A stretch of DNA of 64,000 nt. Origin: Bifidobacterium callitrichidarum. Lineage in GTDB: Bacteria; Actinomycetota; Actinomycetes; Actinomycetales; Bifidobacteriaceae. Below are positions 38,563-48,264 of this stretch, piece by piece (position 1 is the stretch's first letter; each line of letters opens with the position of its first letter). Where the stretch lies: the NCBI RefSeq assembly GCF_003129905.1, contig NZ_QFFM01000009.1, forward strand, positions 1-64,000, in the 5' to 3' direction. The notes below the pieces were generated by a model. It did not search any database. It had not been told where the DNA came from and worked only from the letters and a program-made list of their open reading frames with translations. The position numbers and the translations under genes are program-made.

Positions 38563-40098
38563 ATTTTCGTATGCGTGCTCGCCGTGGCCCTGCTGATGCC
38601 GCTGGGACTTGCGGCGGCTGTGGTCCCAGTTGAGGCGCAGGCCGCGGAACCTGCCGTCGCGGCGTCCGGCAAAACCACGAACCTGCCGAACCCCGATTGG
38701 GTGGCGCTCCTCTCCGACTACGAGAAGGACTACTGGCAGGCCCCCAAGGACGCCACGCACGGCGGCAAGGTGCTCGACGCCAAAACCATGAAGCTCGACG
38801 AGGACCTGGCCGTCAAAATCAACCACCTGGGCGCCGAAAATCTTGACAAGGACGGACTCAACAGCCAGCGCAAGCGCGCCCTTGTCGACTCCGACCTACT
38901 GGGTGAAGAGACCATGCCGGACGCGCTCGGCCCGGTGCTCGGCCAGTACATGAAGGATGGGTTCAAGCAGGGGCGGCTTAACCTCATCTCCGACCTGTTC
39001 AAGTTCAACGTGGCCTCCACCTTCCAGTCGAAGCGCGCCGCCATGCACCCGCGCCCTTACCTGGATCGCTCGCAAAGCACACTCGGCGGCACCAACGACC
39101 TCGCCGGCCTGCCCTCCACGCTCGACATCAAGCAGTCGCCCTCCTGGCTGGAACACATCCCCGGCTACTCCACGCTCCAGAAGAACAGCTCCTACCCCTC
39201 TGGCCACACCACGGGCGCCTACTCGTGGGGCATCGCACTGGCGGGACTCCTGCCCGAACTCGCGCCGCAGATCATGGCCCGCACCTCCGAAGCCGGCAAC
39301 AACCGCATCGTGCTCGGCGTGCACTATCCACTCGACATCATGGGCGGGCGCATCGGCGCCTCGGCCCAGAACGGCCAGTACTGGCATAACGAATACGCCA
39401 CGTCCATCATCCCCGCCGCCCGGCAGCTGCGCGACTACCTGACCGAACGCTGCGCGGCCGACGGCCACGGCTCCACGCTTGCCGAATGCATCGCGAACCT
39501 CAAGGCCAACGGCACGGGCGGCTACACCAACGACTTCCTCGACCCCGTAGCCACCGAACCGGTCAAGGACCAGGGATCGGCCGTGCGCGTGTACACGGCC
39601 CGCATGACGTACACCTTCCCACAGGTTACATCCCAGGCCGGCGCGGACTTCACGGCACCGAAGGGCGCGGCGGACGTGCTGCGCATCGCCTACCCGCAGC
39701 TGCACGCCGACCAGCGCAACGCCATCCTCAAAGCCACCGCGCTCGATTCCGGCTATCCGTTGTGGAAATCAAGCGACGGCTGGCAGCGCATCAACTGGGC
39801 CAAGGCCCTGTGCGCCCGCGTGACCCTGAACGAGCAGGGCGACGTGGTCAAGGTGGAGACCGCGGACCAGGTGACGCTTGCCGGTCCGGAAGTGGTCAAT
39901 GCGCAATACGCTAACAGGGGAGCGCACCCGGCCTCTGACGCGCTCGCCGGCGAACATTCCGCTGCCTCGGCCGGACCGGACCTTGCTACTCTGCATACGG
40001 CGCAGCGATCCGCACTGATCGCCGCCGTCATCGCCACCGTGGCGGCCGCAGGCATCGGCCTCGCCCTTACCACCGTGCGCCGCCACGGAGCCCGGTGA
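38527..40098 (+). CDS. PAP2-family secreted or membrane-anchored acid phosphatase
   Basis: The protein of about 523 residues has a signal sequence (IFVCVLAVALLMPLGLAAAV), a class A acid phosphatase/PAP2 domain with motif 2 SYPSGHTTGAYSWG and motif 3 NRIVLGVHYPLDIMGGR (R-x5-H-x3-D), preceded by KRAAMHPRPY as motif 1, and a C-terminal membrane segment (SALIAAVIATVAAAGIGLAL) with a basic end that would anchor it. It should release phosphate from organic esters outside the cell. TTG 38527 is preferred because GGAGG then lies 5 nt upstream; ATG 38536 would be 14 nt away. The start region folds into a long hairpin. Confidence 0.85.
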   Translation: MEHMKLFRNLSSIFVCVLAVALLMPLGLAAAVVPVEAQAAEPAVAASGKTTNLPNPDWVALLSDYEKDYWQAPKDATHGGKVLDAKTMKLDEDLAVKINHLGAENLDKDGLNSQRKRALVDSDLLGEETMPDALGPVLGQYMKDGFKQGRLNLISDLFKFNVASTFQSKRAAMHPRPYLDRSQSTLGGTNDLAGLPSTLDIKQSPSWLEHIPGYSTLQKNSSYPSGHTTGAYSWGIALAGLLPELAPQIMARTSEAGNNRIVLGVHYPLDIMGGRIGASAQNGQYWHNEYATSIIPAARQLRDYLTERCAADGHGSTLAECIANLKANGTGGYTNDFLDPVATEPVKDQGSAVRVYTARMTYTFPQVTSQAGADFTAPKGAADVLRIAYPQLHADQRNAILKATALDSGYPLWKSSDGWQRINWAKALCARVTLNEQGDVVKVETADQVTLAGPEVVNAQYANRGAHPASDALAGEHSAASAGPDLATLHTAQRSALIAAVIATVAAAGIGLALTTVRRHGAR

Positions 40099-40180
40099 AT
40101 CGAGCGCCGTGCCGTTGCTGCCGTGCGGACTGATGCGGTGGGGCGGCCCAGCGCGGCGGGACATGCCCCGTAACGGGACG

Positions 40181-40194
40181 TACAATCGATGGCA
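40181..40194 (+). promoter_or_regulatory. -10 box of the leaderless PPK2 gene
   Basis: TACAAT (40181-40186) lies 7 nt before the ATG at 40194; GGGACA (40158-40163) is a weak -35 at 17 nt. No Shine-Dalgarno intervenes. Confidence 0.5.
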
Positions 40195-41222
40195 TGGTCA
40201 AGGAAGACAAGAAAACGCAGCGTGACGGCAAATCCGGAAAGTCGGGCGGCAAGCAAGGCAAACGCATCGACCGCGCGCTGAAGCTCGCCGAGGACCGCAT
40301 CGGCATGATCGAGGAAAGCGAAACGGTGGCCGAACGGCTCGCCAACGCGGCGAAGTCGAGCGAACTGCTGAGCGACGTATGGTCGCTGCCGCCGGCGCAA
40401 CGGCTCATGTTCCATCACGGCGTGAACGTGAGCGATGTGGATGGCGGGTCCACCCCCGGATTCGACGGCGACAAGTTCGACGGCGAGCGGTTCATCGACC
40501 TGAGTTCCTCCGGAATCGCCCGGTATCAGCGGCTCATGTACGCCAACGGCGTCAAGGGATCACCGCGCCGGCTGCTCATCGTGCTGCAGGGCATGGATGC
40601 CTCCGGCAAGGGCGGCATCGTACGGCACGTATTCCGGCAGGGTGACCCGATGGGCATCCACTACCACGGTTTCGGCAAACCCACCGCCGAGGAACTGGAG
40701 CACGGGTTCCTGTGGCGCGTGGAGCGCGAGCTGCCCGACCCCGGCTGGATCGCGGTGTTCGACCGTTCGCATTACGAGGACATCGTCATGCCGCACGTAT
40801 ACGGCACGTATCCCGAGGACGTGTGGCGCGGACGGTATGACCTCGTCAACGCTTTCGAGCGTGATCTGGCTGTCTCCGGTTGCGCCATCATCAAGATCTT
40901 CCTCGTGGTGAGTCGGGAGGAGCAGAAACGGCACTTCCTGAGCCGTCTCGAGGACCCCACCAAATACTGGAAGTTCGACGTCTCCGACCTGGATGCGCGC
41001 GAACGCTGGGACGACTATATGAACGCCTGGCAGGAGGTGTTCGAGAAGACCAGCACGGCCGCCGCCCCGTGGTACCTGGTCCCGGCCGACAACCGCTGGT
41101 ATTCCCGTGCCGTGGTCTCCGAACTGCTGCGCACCACCCTGAAGAACATGAACATGACCTGGCCGCCGCTGGAGACGAACGTGGACCCCGCCGAGGCCCG
41201 TCGCCGTCTCGCCGGCGCGTAG
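40194..41222 (+). CDS. Polyphosphate kinase 2 family protein
   Basis: The 342-residue cytosolic kinase has Walker A LQGMDASGKGG, the lid region and Walker B-like WIAVFDRSHYEDIVMPHVYG, and the conserved FLVVSREEQKRHFLSRLEDP, RWDDYMNAW and TAAAPWYLVPADNRWYSRA of PPK2 class enzymes, which use polyphosphate to phosphorylate nucleotides. A basic N-terminal tail (KKTQRDGKSGKSGGKQGKR) is extra. It follows the phosphatase gene by 95 bp but has its own promoter. Confidence 0.92.
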   Translation: MVKEDKKTQRDGKSGKSGGKQGKRIDRALKLAEDRIGMIEESETVAERLANAAKSSELLSDVWSLPPAQRLMFHHGVNVSDVDGGSTPGFDGDKFDGERFIDLSSSGIARYQRLMYANGVKGSPRRLLIVLQGMDASGKGGIVRHVFRQGDPMGIHYHGFGKPTAEELEHGFLWRVERELPDPGWIAVFDRSHYEDIVMPHVYGTYPEDVWRGRYDLVNAFERDLAVSGCAIIKIFLVVSREEQKRHFLSRLEDPTKYWKFDVSDLDARERWDDYMNAWQEVFEKTSTAAAPWYLVPADNRWYSRAVVSELLRTTLKNMNMTWPPLETNVDPAEARRRLAGA

Positions 41223-41256
41223 GGATGCGCAGGGTCCGCTAGTAAGCTAGGGGATT

Positions 41257-43827
41257 ATGACTGACGAGAAGGATTATGGCTCCCTGGGGCGTCTCGCCCC
41301 CGAATGGGACGGCGACGAACGCGAACGCAACCTCACGGCCGACGACATCTACGAACGCTTCTTCGGCTGGGTGGCGGATGTCAAGGGCATCGAACCCTGG
41401 CCCCACCAGGAGGAGGCCATCATGGATATCCTCGCCGGCGACCACGTGATCCTCAACACGCCCACCGGTTCCGGCAAATCGCTGGTGGCCCTTGGCATGC
41501 ACTTCGCCGCCCTGTGCACCGGCCGTCGCTCCTACTACACGGCCCCCATCAAGGCGCTCGTCTCCGAGAAGTTCTTCGACCTCGTGGAGGTGTTCGGCCG
41601 CGACAACGTGGGCATGATCACCGGTGACAGCCACATCAACGCGGACGCGCCCATCATCTGCTGCACCGCCGAGATCCTCGCCAACCAGGCGTTGCGCGAG
41701 GGCGTCCACGCGGACGTGGGCCTCGTGGCCATGGACGAATTCCACTACTACGGCGACCCGGAACGCGGCTGGGCATGGCAGGTGCCGCTGCTGACCCTCC
41801 CTCAGACCCAGTTCCTCCTCATGAGCGCCACGCTCGGCAACGTGGACGCCATCGCGGACAAGCTCGCCGACCTCAACGACACCCCGGACGTGGATGTGAT
41901 CGCCGACGCGCCCCGCCCGGTGCCGCTGAGCTACGAATACACGCTCGACCCGCTGGAGAAGACCGTGGAACTCGCCTTCCGCAACGGCGAGACACCCATC
42001 TACGTGGTCCACTTCTCGCAGGACGCCGCCCTGGAGACCGCGCAGGCGCTCGCCTCCACCGGTGTGTCGAGCAAGGAGCAGCGCACGGCCATCGCCGAGG
42101 CCATCAAGGGTGTGAAGTTCACCACCGCGTTCGGCAAGATCCTGCAACGACTGCTGCGCACGGGAGTCGGCATCCACCACGCCGGCATGCTGCCGCGTTA
42201 CCGCCGTCTGGTCGAACAGCTCGCCCAGCAGGGCCTGCTGCCGGTGATCTGCGGCACGGACACGCTCGGCGTGGGCATCAACGTGCCGATCCATTCGGTG
42301 GTTCTGACCGCCCTGACCAAGTTCGACGGCACCAAGATGCGGCGTCTGAGGGCCCGTGAGTTCCACCAGATCGCCGGTCGTGCGGGCCGTATGGGCTTCG
42401 ACACCGAGGGTCTGGTGATCGCCGAGGCCCCCGAATACGAGATCGAGAACCAGAAGGCCATTGCCAAGGCCGGGGGAGACCCGAAGAAACTCAAGAAGGT
42501 CAAGCGCAAGAAGGCCCCCGAGGGCTTCGTGACATGGAACGAGAACACGTTCGACAAGCTCATCGACGCCGATCCGGAGACCCTGGTCCCGCACCTCAAG
42601 ATCACGCATTCGATGGTGCTCAACGAAGTGGAGCAGGGCGGCGACGCCCGACGCCGCATCGACGATCTCATCGACGACTCCGCCCAGACCCCCGACCAGA
42701 AGGAGCACCTGCACCAGCGCGCCGACGAGATTTTCCAGACCCTGTTCGACACGGAGGTCATCGAGACCGAGGATCGCGCCGACGGCGGCAAGAACTACTA
42801 CATGACGCTTGACATGCCGGACGACTTCGCCCTCGACCAGCCGCTCAGCCCGTTCCTGCTGGCTGCGCTTGAACTGCTCGACCCCGAATCGCCCACGTAC
42901 GCGCTCGACGTGATCTCCATGGCCGAGGCCACGCTGGAGGACCCCAAGCAGGTGCTGCGCGCCCAGGAACGCGCCGCCCGCGACAAGGCGCTCGCGGACA
43001 TGAAGGCGGATGGTCTTGACTACGACGAACGCATGGACAAGCTTCAGGAGATCACCTATCCGAAGCCCCTGGAGGACATGCTCGAAGCCGCGTTCGACCA
43101 GTACCGCCATGACGTGCCGTGGGCCAACGACTACTTCCTGAGCCCCAAATCCGTGGTGCGCGACATGGTGGAGACCGCCTCCGACTTCACCGGGTACATC
43201 GCCCGGTACAACATCGCCCGCTCCGAAGGCACGTTGCTGCGCTACCTTTCGGACGCCTACCGCACGCTGGCCCGCACCGTGCCGCCCGAGAAGCGCGACG
43301 AACAGCTCAAGGACATCATCGCCTGGCTGCGAGTGCTTGTGCGCTCCATCGATTCCTCGCTGGTGGACGAGTGGGAGAACGCCGGCGCCGATTCGTCCGA
43401 CGCATCCGAGGCAGCTGCCTCGCTCGCCGCGCCCGGCCGCCGCGACGAGGTGGTCGAGGACCGCCGAGGCCTCACCGTGCTGGTCAGGAACGCCCTGTTC
43501 CGCCGCGTGCAGCTCATGGACCTGGACGACCCCGACGCGCTCGGCGCGCTCGACAAGGACTGGGGCTACGGCGTGCACGAATGGGAGGACGCGCTCGACG
43601 ATTACTACGACGAGCATGAATACGTGGGCATCGATGCAGCCGCCCGCTCGCCCAAGCTGTTCATGCTGGACGACTCCCACGAACGCGACGAACACACGTG
43701 GAAGGTGCGCCAGATCATCGACGACTCCGACGGCGACCACGACTGGGCCATCGAAGGTGTGGTGGATTTGGACGCCACGCAGGAAAGCGGCGAAGTGGTG
43801 TTCTATGACTACAAGGTGGGGAATTGA
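41257..43827 (+). CDS. Ski2-like DEAD/DEAH-box helicase with DUF3516
   Basis: The 856-residue protein has helicase motifs Q/I (WPHQEEAIMDILAGDHVILN then TPTGSGKS), II in the form DEFH (VAMDEFHYYGD), III SATLG, and in the second RecA domain HHAGMLPRYRRLVEQLAQQG, GTDTLGVGINVP and QIAGRAGRMG. The C-terminal half is the DUF3516 type found with actinobacterial Ski2-like helicases, implying RNA or DNA remodelling. The ATG at 41257 has either a weak AGGGG at 3 nt or TAAGCT at 8 nt upstream. It ends in a 214-bp inverted-repeat region. Confidence 0.9.
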   Translation: MTDEKDYGSLGRLAPEWDGDERERNLTADDIYERFFGWVADVKGIEPWPHQEEAIMDILAGDHVILNTPTGSGKSLVALGMHFAALCTGRRSYYTAPIKALVSEKFFDLVEVFGRDNVGMITGDSHINADAPIICCTAEILANQALREGVHADVGLVAMDEFHYYGDPERGWAWQVPLLTLPQTQFLLMSATLGNVDAIADKLADLNDTPDVDVIADAPRPVPLSYEYTLDPLEKTVELAFRNGETPIYVVHFSQDAALETAQALASTGVSSKEQRTAIAEAIKGVKFTTAFGKILQRLLRTGVGIHHAGMLPRYRRLVEQLAQQGLLPVICGTDTLGVGINVPIHSVVLTALTKFDGTKMRRLRAREFHQIAGRAGRMGFDTEGLVIAEAPEYEIENQKAIAKAGGDPKKLKKVKRKKAPEGFVTWNENTFDKLIDADPETLVPHLKITHSMVLNEVEQGGDARRRIDDLIDDSAQTPDQKEHLHQRADEIFQTLFDTEVIETEDRADGGKNYYMTLDMPDDFALDQPLSPFLLAALELLDPESPTYALDVISMAEATLEDPKQVLRAQERAARDKALADMKADGLDYDERMDKLQEITYPKPLEDMLEAAFDQYRHDVPWANDYFLSPKSVVRDMVETASDFTGYIARYNIARSEGTLLRYLSDAYRTLARTVPPEKRDEQLKDIIAWLRVLVRSIDSSLVDEWENAGADSSDASEAAASLAAPGRRDEVVEDRRGLTVLVRNALFRRVQLMDLDDPDALGALDKDWGYGVHEWEDALDDYYDEHEYVGIDAAARSPKLFMLDDSHERDEHTWKVRQIIDDSDGDHDWAIEGVVDLDATQESGEVVFYDYKVGN

Positions 43828-43839
43828 GGTAGCGGAATC

Positions 43840-44053
43840 GGCCCGCGGCCGATGCTGGGCTTTCCGCAGGCTATGCCTGCTCCGCTTCTCTCCCTCAGTC
43901 CGCCTGCGGCGTCCAGCTCCCTCGTCAGAGGGAGCCGAAGTCTTATACGTGTAGTTTCTTGGCCCCCTCTGACGAGGGGGCTCCCGCGAAGCGGGTGGGG
44001 GAGAGAAGCGGAGCGAGCGCAGCCTGCGGAAAGCACTGCATCGGCCGCAGGCC
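43840..44053. repeat. 214-bp imperfect palindromic element
   Basis: Termini GGCCCGCGGCCGATGC and GCATCGGCCGCAGGCC are inverted repeats with one mismatch. Inside, further arms pair (CTTTCCGCAGGCT, CTCCGCTTCTCTCC with GGAGAGAAGCGGAG, AGCCTGCGGAAAG), so nearly the whole element folds on itself. The middle resembles the REP palindrome (CTCCCTCGTCAGAGGGAG). No clear target duplication is seen. Confidence 0.8.
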
Positions 44054-44101
44054 GATCCCTCTCTCGAACGGATGTTCGACTCATGCGGTACAGTGAATAC
44101 C

Positions 44102-45538
44102 ATGACTGAGAACGATCTGTTTGGGGCCACGGACGCGCCGGAGAGCATGACCCGGCCGCTCGCCGTGCGCATGCGGCCGCGCACGCTGGACGAGGTGATC
44201 GGCCAGAAACACGTCCTCGGCGAAGGCAGTCCGCTGCGCCGGCTCGCCAACCCGGCCAGTCGGGGGAGCCTGACAGCCCCAAGCTCGGTGATCCTCTTCG
44301 GCCCTCCCGGCGTGGGTAAAACCACGCTCGCCACCATCGTGGCCGGTCAGTCGGGCCGCGTGTTCGAGGAGCTGTCCGCCGTGACCTCCGGTGTCAAGGA
44401 CGTGCGCGACGTACTGAACCGCGCCCACGAACGGCTCGTGGCCTCCGGGCAGGAGACCGTGCTGTTCATCGACGAGGTGCACCGCTTCTCCAAATCGCAG
44501 CAGGACGCCCTCCTGCCCGCCGTGGAGAACCGGGATGTGACCTTCATCGGCGCCACCACCGAGAACCCGAGCTTCTCGGTCATCAAACCGCTGCTCTCCC
44601 GTTCGGTGGTGGTCAAGCTCGAATCATTGGAGCCGGATGAGCTCACCGAACTCGTCGAACGTGCCCTGACCAGCGAACGCGGGCTCAAAGGCGAGGTCAA
44701 GGCCACGGACGAGGCCGTGGCGGACATCGTGCGCATGGCCGGGGGAGATGCGCGCAAATCCCTGACCATCCTGGAGGCGGCGGCCGGCGCCGTCACCGGC
44801 GACGAAGCCCGCAAAAAAGGCGCACGCCGGCCCATCATTACCCCGGAAGTCGTCGCCAAAGTCATGGACACCGCCACCGTGCGTTACGACAAAGACGGTG
44901 ACGACCATTACGACGTAATTTCCGCGTTCATCAAATCGATGCGCGGCTCCGACCCGGACGCCGCCATCCACTACCTGGCCCGCATGCTCAAAGCCGGCGA
45001 GGATCCGCGGTTCATCGCCCGGCGCATCATGATTGCCGCCGCCGAGGAGGTGGGGCTCGCCGCCCCGCAGATCCTGCAGGTCACGGTGGCCGCCGCGCAG
45101 GCCGTAGCCATGATCGGCATGCCCGAGGCACGCATCATCCTGGCGGAGGCCACTATCGCCGTGGCGACGGCCCCCAAGTCGAACGCCAGCTACAACGCCA
45201 TCAACGCCGCGCTCGCGGACGTGGACGGCGGCAAGATCGGCGCGGTGCCGCTGTATTTGAGGAACGCGCCCACCAAGCTCATGAAGCAGTGGGGCAATCA
45301 CGAGGGGTACAAGTACGCCCATGACTGGCCCGGTGCCGTGGCTCCGCAGGAATACATGCCGGAGGTGCTGCGCGGCACCGAGTACTACCATCCCAACGAC
45401 CGCGGCTACGAGCATGAGGTAAGCCAACGGCTATCCCGCATCCGACCCATCCTGCACAGCGAAAGCCGGCGGGGAACGCAACCGGGAGCCCAGCCGGAAG
45501 ACCGAACAAGAACCCGGCCGAAGCGGGAGGGGGAGTAA
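44102..45538 (+). CDS. rarA: Replication-associated recombination protein A
   Basis: The 478-residue AAA+ ATPase of the RarA/MgsA/WRNIP1 family has RPRTLDEVIGQKHVLGEGSP, Walker A GPPGVGKTT, Walker B LFIDEVHRFSKSQQDALLP, sensor 1 GATTENPSF and the C-terminal tetramerisation region (NAPTKLMKQWG, YKYAHDWPGA). It acts at stalled replication forks. The ATG at 44102 lacks a ribosome site; TACAGT (44089-44094) 7 nt upstream suggests a leaderless mRNA. The last 30 or so residues are charged and poorly conserved. Confidence 0.94.
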   Translation: MTENDLFGATDAPESMTRPLAVRMRPRTLDEVIGQKHVLGEGSPLRRLANPASRGSLTAPSSVILFGPPGVGKTTLATIVAGQSGRVFEELSAVTSGVKDVRDVLNRAHERLVASGQETVLFIDEVHRFSKSQQDALLPAVENRDVTFIGATTENPSFSVIKPLLSRSVVVKLESLEPDELTELVERALTSERGLKGEVKATDEAVADIVRMAGGDARKSLTILEAAAGAVTGDEARKKGARRPIITPEVVAKVMDTATVRYDKDGDDHYDVISAFIKSMRGSDPDAAIHYLARMLKAGEDPRFIARRIMIAAAEEVGLAAPQILQVTVAAAQAVAMIGMPEARIILAEATIAVATAPKSNASYNAINAALADVDGGKIGAVPLYLRNAPTKLMKQWGNHEGYKYAHDWPGAVAPQEYMPEVLRGTEYYHPNDRGYEHEVSQRLSRIRPILHSESRRGTQPGAQPEDRTRTRPKREGE

Positions 45539-45557
45539 TATAACGAAGTGGTAAAGA

Positions 45558-45583
45558 ACGTGGGTGAGAACGCTCACAACGTT
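45558..45583. promoter_or_regulatory. Dyad upstream of mtrA
   Basis: GTGAG-AACG-CTCAC is a perfect 5-bp dyad set inside a wider imperfect one (AACGT ... ACGTT), about 75 bp before mtrA. It could be an operator of the operon; weak evidence. Confidence 0.3.
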
Positions 45584-45658
45584 CCGTGATTGAGGGAAAG
45601 CGGTTTTCGCGCGCAGGTGGTGCAAGCGGGCGGACGGACATTCGATGAAAGGCGGGCA

Positions 45659-46393
45659 ATGGCGACCATTTTCATTGTGGACGACGATCAGGCCATCGGC
45701 GAGATGCTGTCTCTGGTGTTGGAAAACGAGGGTTTCCAGACCGTGACCTGCACGGACGGGTTGCGGGCCGTGGAGATGTTCCCCACCGTCCAGCCCGACC
45801 TTATTCTGCTGGACGTAATGCTCCCCGGACTCGACGGCACCGAGGTGGCCCGCCGCATCCGTCAGACCTCCAACGTGCCGATCATCATGCTCACCGCCAA
45901 ATCGGACACGCTGGACGTGGTGGCCGGTCTCGAGGCCGGCGCGGACGACTATGTGCCCAAGCCCTTCAAGGTGGCCGAACTGCTGGCCCGCATCCGCGCC
46001 CGGTTCCGCATCGCGCGCCCGGCCGCTGAGGGTTCCGGTGCCGCGGGCGGTGCGGGGGCGAACGGCACGCCCGCCGAACCCGTGAACCACGTGGAACGCG
46101 GCAGCATCGTCATCGACCGTCTGGAGCACACCGCCACCAAGGACGGCAAGGATCTCAACCTCACGCCGATGGAGTTCGAGCTGCTGTTCGTACTCGCGGC
46201 CGCCGCGGGAGAGGCCATCAGCCGTTCCACCTTGCTCAAGAACGTGTGGGGCTATGAGAACTCCGGAGACACGCGCCTGGTCAACGTTCACGTGCAGCGT
46301 CTGCGCGCTAAGGTGGAGGACGACCCGGAGAACCCGCAGATCATCCAGACCGTGCGTGGCATCGGATACAAGTTCGTGACCCCCGAGAGCTGA
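45659..46393 (+). CDS. mtrA: MtrA-type response regulator
   Basis: The 244-residue OmpR-family regulator has a receiver domain (IFIVDDDQ, phospho-Asp in LILLDVMLPG, Lys in YVPKPFKVAEL) and a winged-helix effector domain (LTPMEFELLFVLAAAAGEAI, RLVNVHVQRLRAKVEDDPEN, GIGYKFV), joined by a Gly/Ala-rich linker longer than in mycobacterial MtrA. The neighbours mtrB and lpqB confirm the assignment. In actinobacteria MtrAB controls cell wall and division genes. AAAGGCGGG precedes the ATG; the stop overlaps the mtrB start (ATGA). Confidence 0.93.
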   Translation: MATIFIVDDDQAIGEMLSLVLENEGFQTVTCTDGLRAVEMFPTVQPDLILLDVMLPGLDGTEVARRIRQTSNVPIIMLTAKSDTLDVVAGLEAGADDYVPKPFKVAELLARIRARFRIARPAAEGSGAAGGAGANGTPAEPVNHVERGSIVIDRLEHTATKDGKDLNLTPMEFELLFVLAAAAGEAISRSTLLKNVWGYENSGDTRLVNVHVQRLRAKVEDDPENPQIIQTVRGIGYKFVTPES

Positions 46394-48264
46394 TGAACGT
46401 GCCGAAACTGCGCCGCAGCTTCAGTTTCAAACGGCTGCTGCGCCACGGTCGCGCCGAGGTCCGGCGCTCCCTGCAGGCCCGTACGGTGGCGCTCACCGTG
46501 ATCCTCACGCTGGCCGTGGCCGTCGTGTTCTCGATGGTCTCCATGGTCTCGGTGCGCGCCTCGCTGCTCACGCAGATCACCTCGCAATCGCGCGCGGACT
46601 ATTCGAACATGGTCCAACAGGCGCAGACCGGCCTGGACGCGGCGGACGTCTCCGCCACCGTGCAGATCCAACAGCTCGTCAACGACCTGGCCTCCACGCT
46701 CCAATCGGACGGCTCCTCGAACCTGGTGGGAGTCTATCTGTGGAGCCGGGACACCTCCTCGCCGCGCTCCATCATCCCCGTCTCCACCGAACCCAGCTAC
46801 GAATCGCTGATTTCGGACGACCTACGCTCCGCCGTGGCCTCCGACGTGGACGACAACATCTTCTACCAGCCGGTGAACCTACCCATCGAATCGGGCACGC
46901 CCGGCCTGCCCGGCTCAGGCACACCCGGCGCGGCCCTGGGCACCACGCTGGAATTCGGCGTGGCCGGCAACCTGGAGTTCTTCGCCATCTATTCGTACAC
47001 GCTTCAGGAACAGTCGCTCATGCAGATCCAGCTCAACCTGCTCGCCATCTGCGCGCTGCTGGCCATCGCGGTGGGCGTGGTGATGTGGATGGTGATTCGC
47101 GGCATCGTGCGGCCCATCGAATACGTGGCCTCTGCCGCCGAAACGCTGGCCTCCGGTGATCTGGACACGCGCGTGGACGTGAACCGTAAGGACGAGATCG
47201 GCGTGCTGCAGCGGTCGTTCAACGCCATGGCCGATTCGCTTAACCAGAAGATTGACGAACTGGAGGAGGCCAGCGTCTCCCAGAAACGCTTCGTCTCGGA
47301 CGTGAGCCACGAGCTGCGCACCCCGGTGACCACCATGCGCATGGCCTCCGACCTGCTGGAGATGAAGAAGGACGAGTTCGACCCGTCCGCCCGCCGTACG
47401 GTGGAACTGCTGTCCGGCCAGATCAATCGGTTCCAGGACCTGCTCGCCGACCTGCTCGAAATCTCCCGGTACGACGCCGGTTATGCTGCGCTCGACCTGG
47501 TGGATACCGACGTGCGCGAGCCGATCGAGACGGCCGTGGAACAGGTGACCGGCATCGCGCAGGCCAAGCAGGTGCCGTTGCACGTCTATCTGCCGAACGT
47601 GCAGGTGCTGGCCCGCATCGACTCGCGGCGTGTGATTCGCATTGTGCGCAATCTTCTGGCCAACGCCGTGGACTTCGCCGAGGACCGGCCTGTGGAGGTG
47701 CGCATCGCCGCCAACCGCAAGGCCGTGGTCATCAGCGTGCGCGACTACGGCGTGGGTATCGAGAAGGACAAGGTTTCGCATGTGTTCGACCGGTTCTGGC
47801 GAGGCGATCCCTCGCGTTCGCGCGTTACCGGAGGTACGGGCCTGGGCCTGTCCATCGCGATGACCGATGCGCTGCTGCACCAGGGCACCATCCGGGTGCG
47901 TTCCGAGCTGGGGGAGGGCACCTGGTTCCTGGTGATGCTGCCGCGCGACCCCAGTACCGGGCGCGTCGCGGATGCCGACATGCCGGTCGATTTCGCGTCC
48001 GCGCAACCGGACGTGCTGCGCGTGGTCGGCGGGTTCGGCGTGGCGCAGAGCCGCGCTGCCGGTGACGTCGAATCGAGGGAGGTCCGGCGTGATCCGCGGA
48101 ACGGTTCGGTGGATACCGTAGGGGATACGAACGGTACAGCCGACGACGCCAGTGGTGTTGGTGGTGTCGGTAATGCCGGTTTACGGTCCGATGCGACGAC
48201 GGAAACGGATGCCGGAGCCGGACAGAGCCACGGCGATGACCTGAAGACGGGAGGGGCGCGATGA
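46393..48264 (+). CDS. mtrB: MtrB-type sensor histidine kinase
   Basis: The 623-residue membrane kinase has a first membrane helix ([20 protein letters not shown]), an outer domain of about 150 residues, a second helix ([20 protein letters not shown]), a HAMP domain, the HisKA box [20 protein letters not shown] and an ATPase domain ([39 protein letters not shown]). About 100 residues after the kinase core are low-complexity Gly/Asp/Val-rich. It phosphorylates MtrA; its end overlaps lpqB by 4 bp. Confidence 0.93.
   Translation: MNVPKLRRSFSFKRLLRHGRAEVRRSLQARTVALTVILTLAVAVVFSMVSMVSVRASLLTQITSQSRADYSNMVQQAQTGLDAADVSATVQIQQLVNDLASTLQSDGSSNLVGVYLWSRDTSSPRSIIPVSTEPSYESLISDDLRSAVASDVDDNIFYQPVNLPIESGTPGLPGSGTPGAALGTTLEFGVAGNLEFFAIYSYTLQEQSLMQIQLNLLAICALLAIAVGVVMWMVIRGIVRPIEYVASAAETLASGDLDTRVDVNRKDEIGVLQRSFNAMADSLNQKIDELEEASVSQKRFVSDVSHELRTPVTTMRMASDLLEMKKDEFDPSARRTVELLSGQINRFQDLLADLLEISRYDAGYAALDLVDTDVREPIETAVEQVTGIAQAKQVPLHVYLPNVQVLARIDSRRVIRIVRNLLANAVDFAEDRPVEVRIAANRKAVVISVRDYGVGIEKDKVSHVFDRFWRGDPSRSRVTGGTGLGLSIAMTDALLHQGTIRVRSELGEGTWFLVMLPRDPSTGRVADADMPVDFASAQPDVLRVVGGFGVAQSRAAGDVESREVRRDPRNGSVDTVGDTNGTADDASGVGGVGNAGLRSDATTETDAGAGQSHGDDLKTGGAR

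Noticed and set aside
41239..44337. A 1032-codon minus-strand open frame opposite the helicase and rarA start
   Set aside because: It runs through two strongly supported plus-strand genes and a palindromic repeat; composition is that of a shadow.
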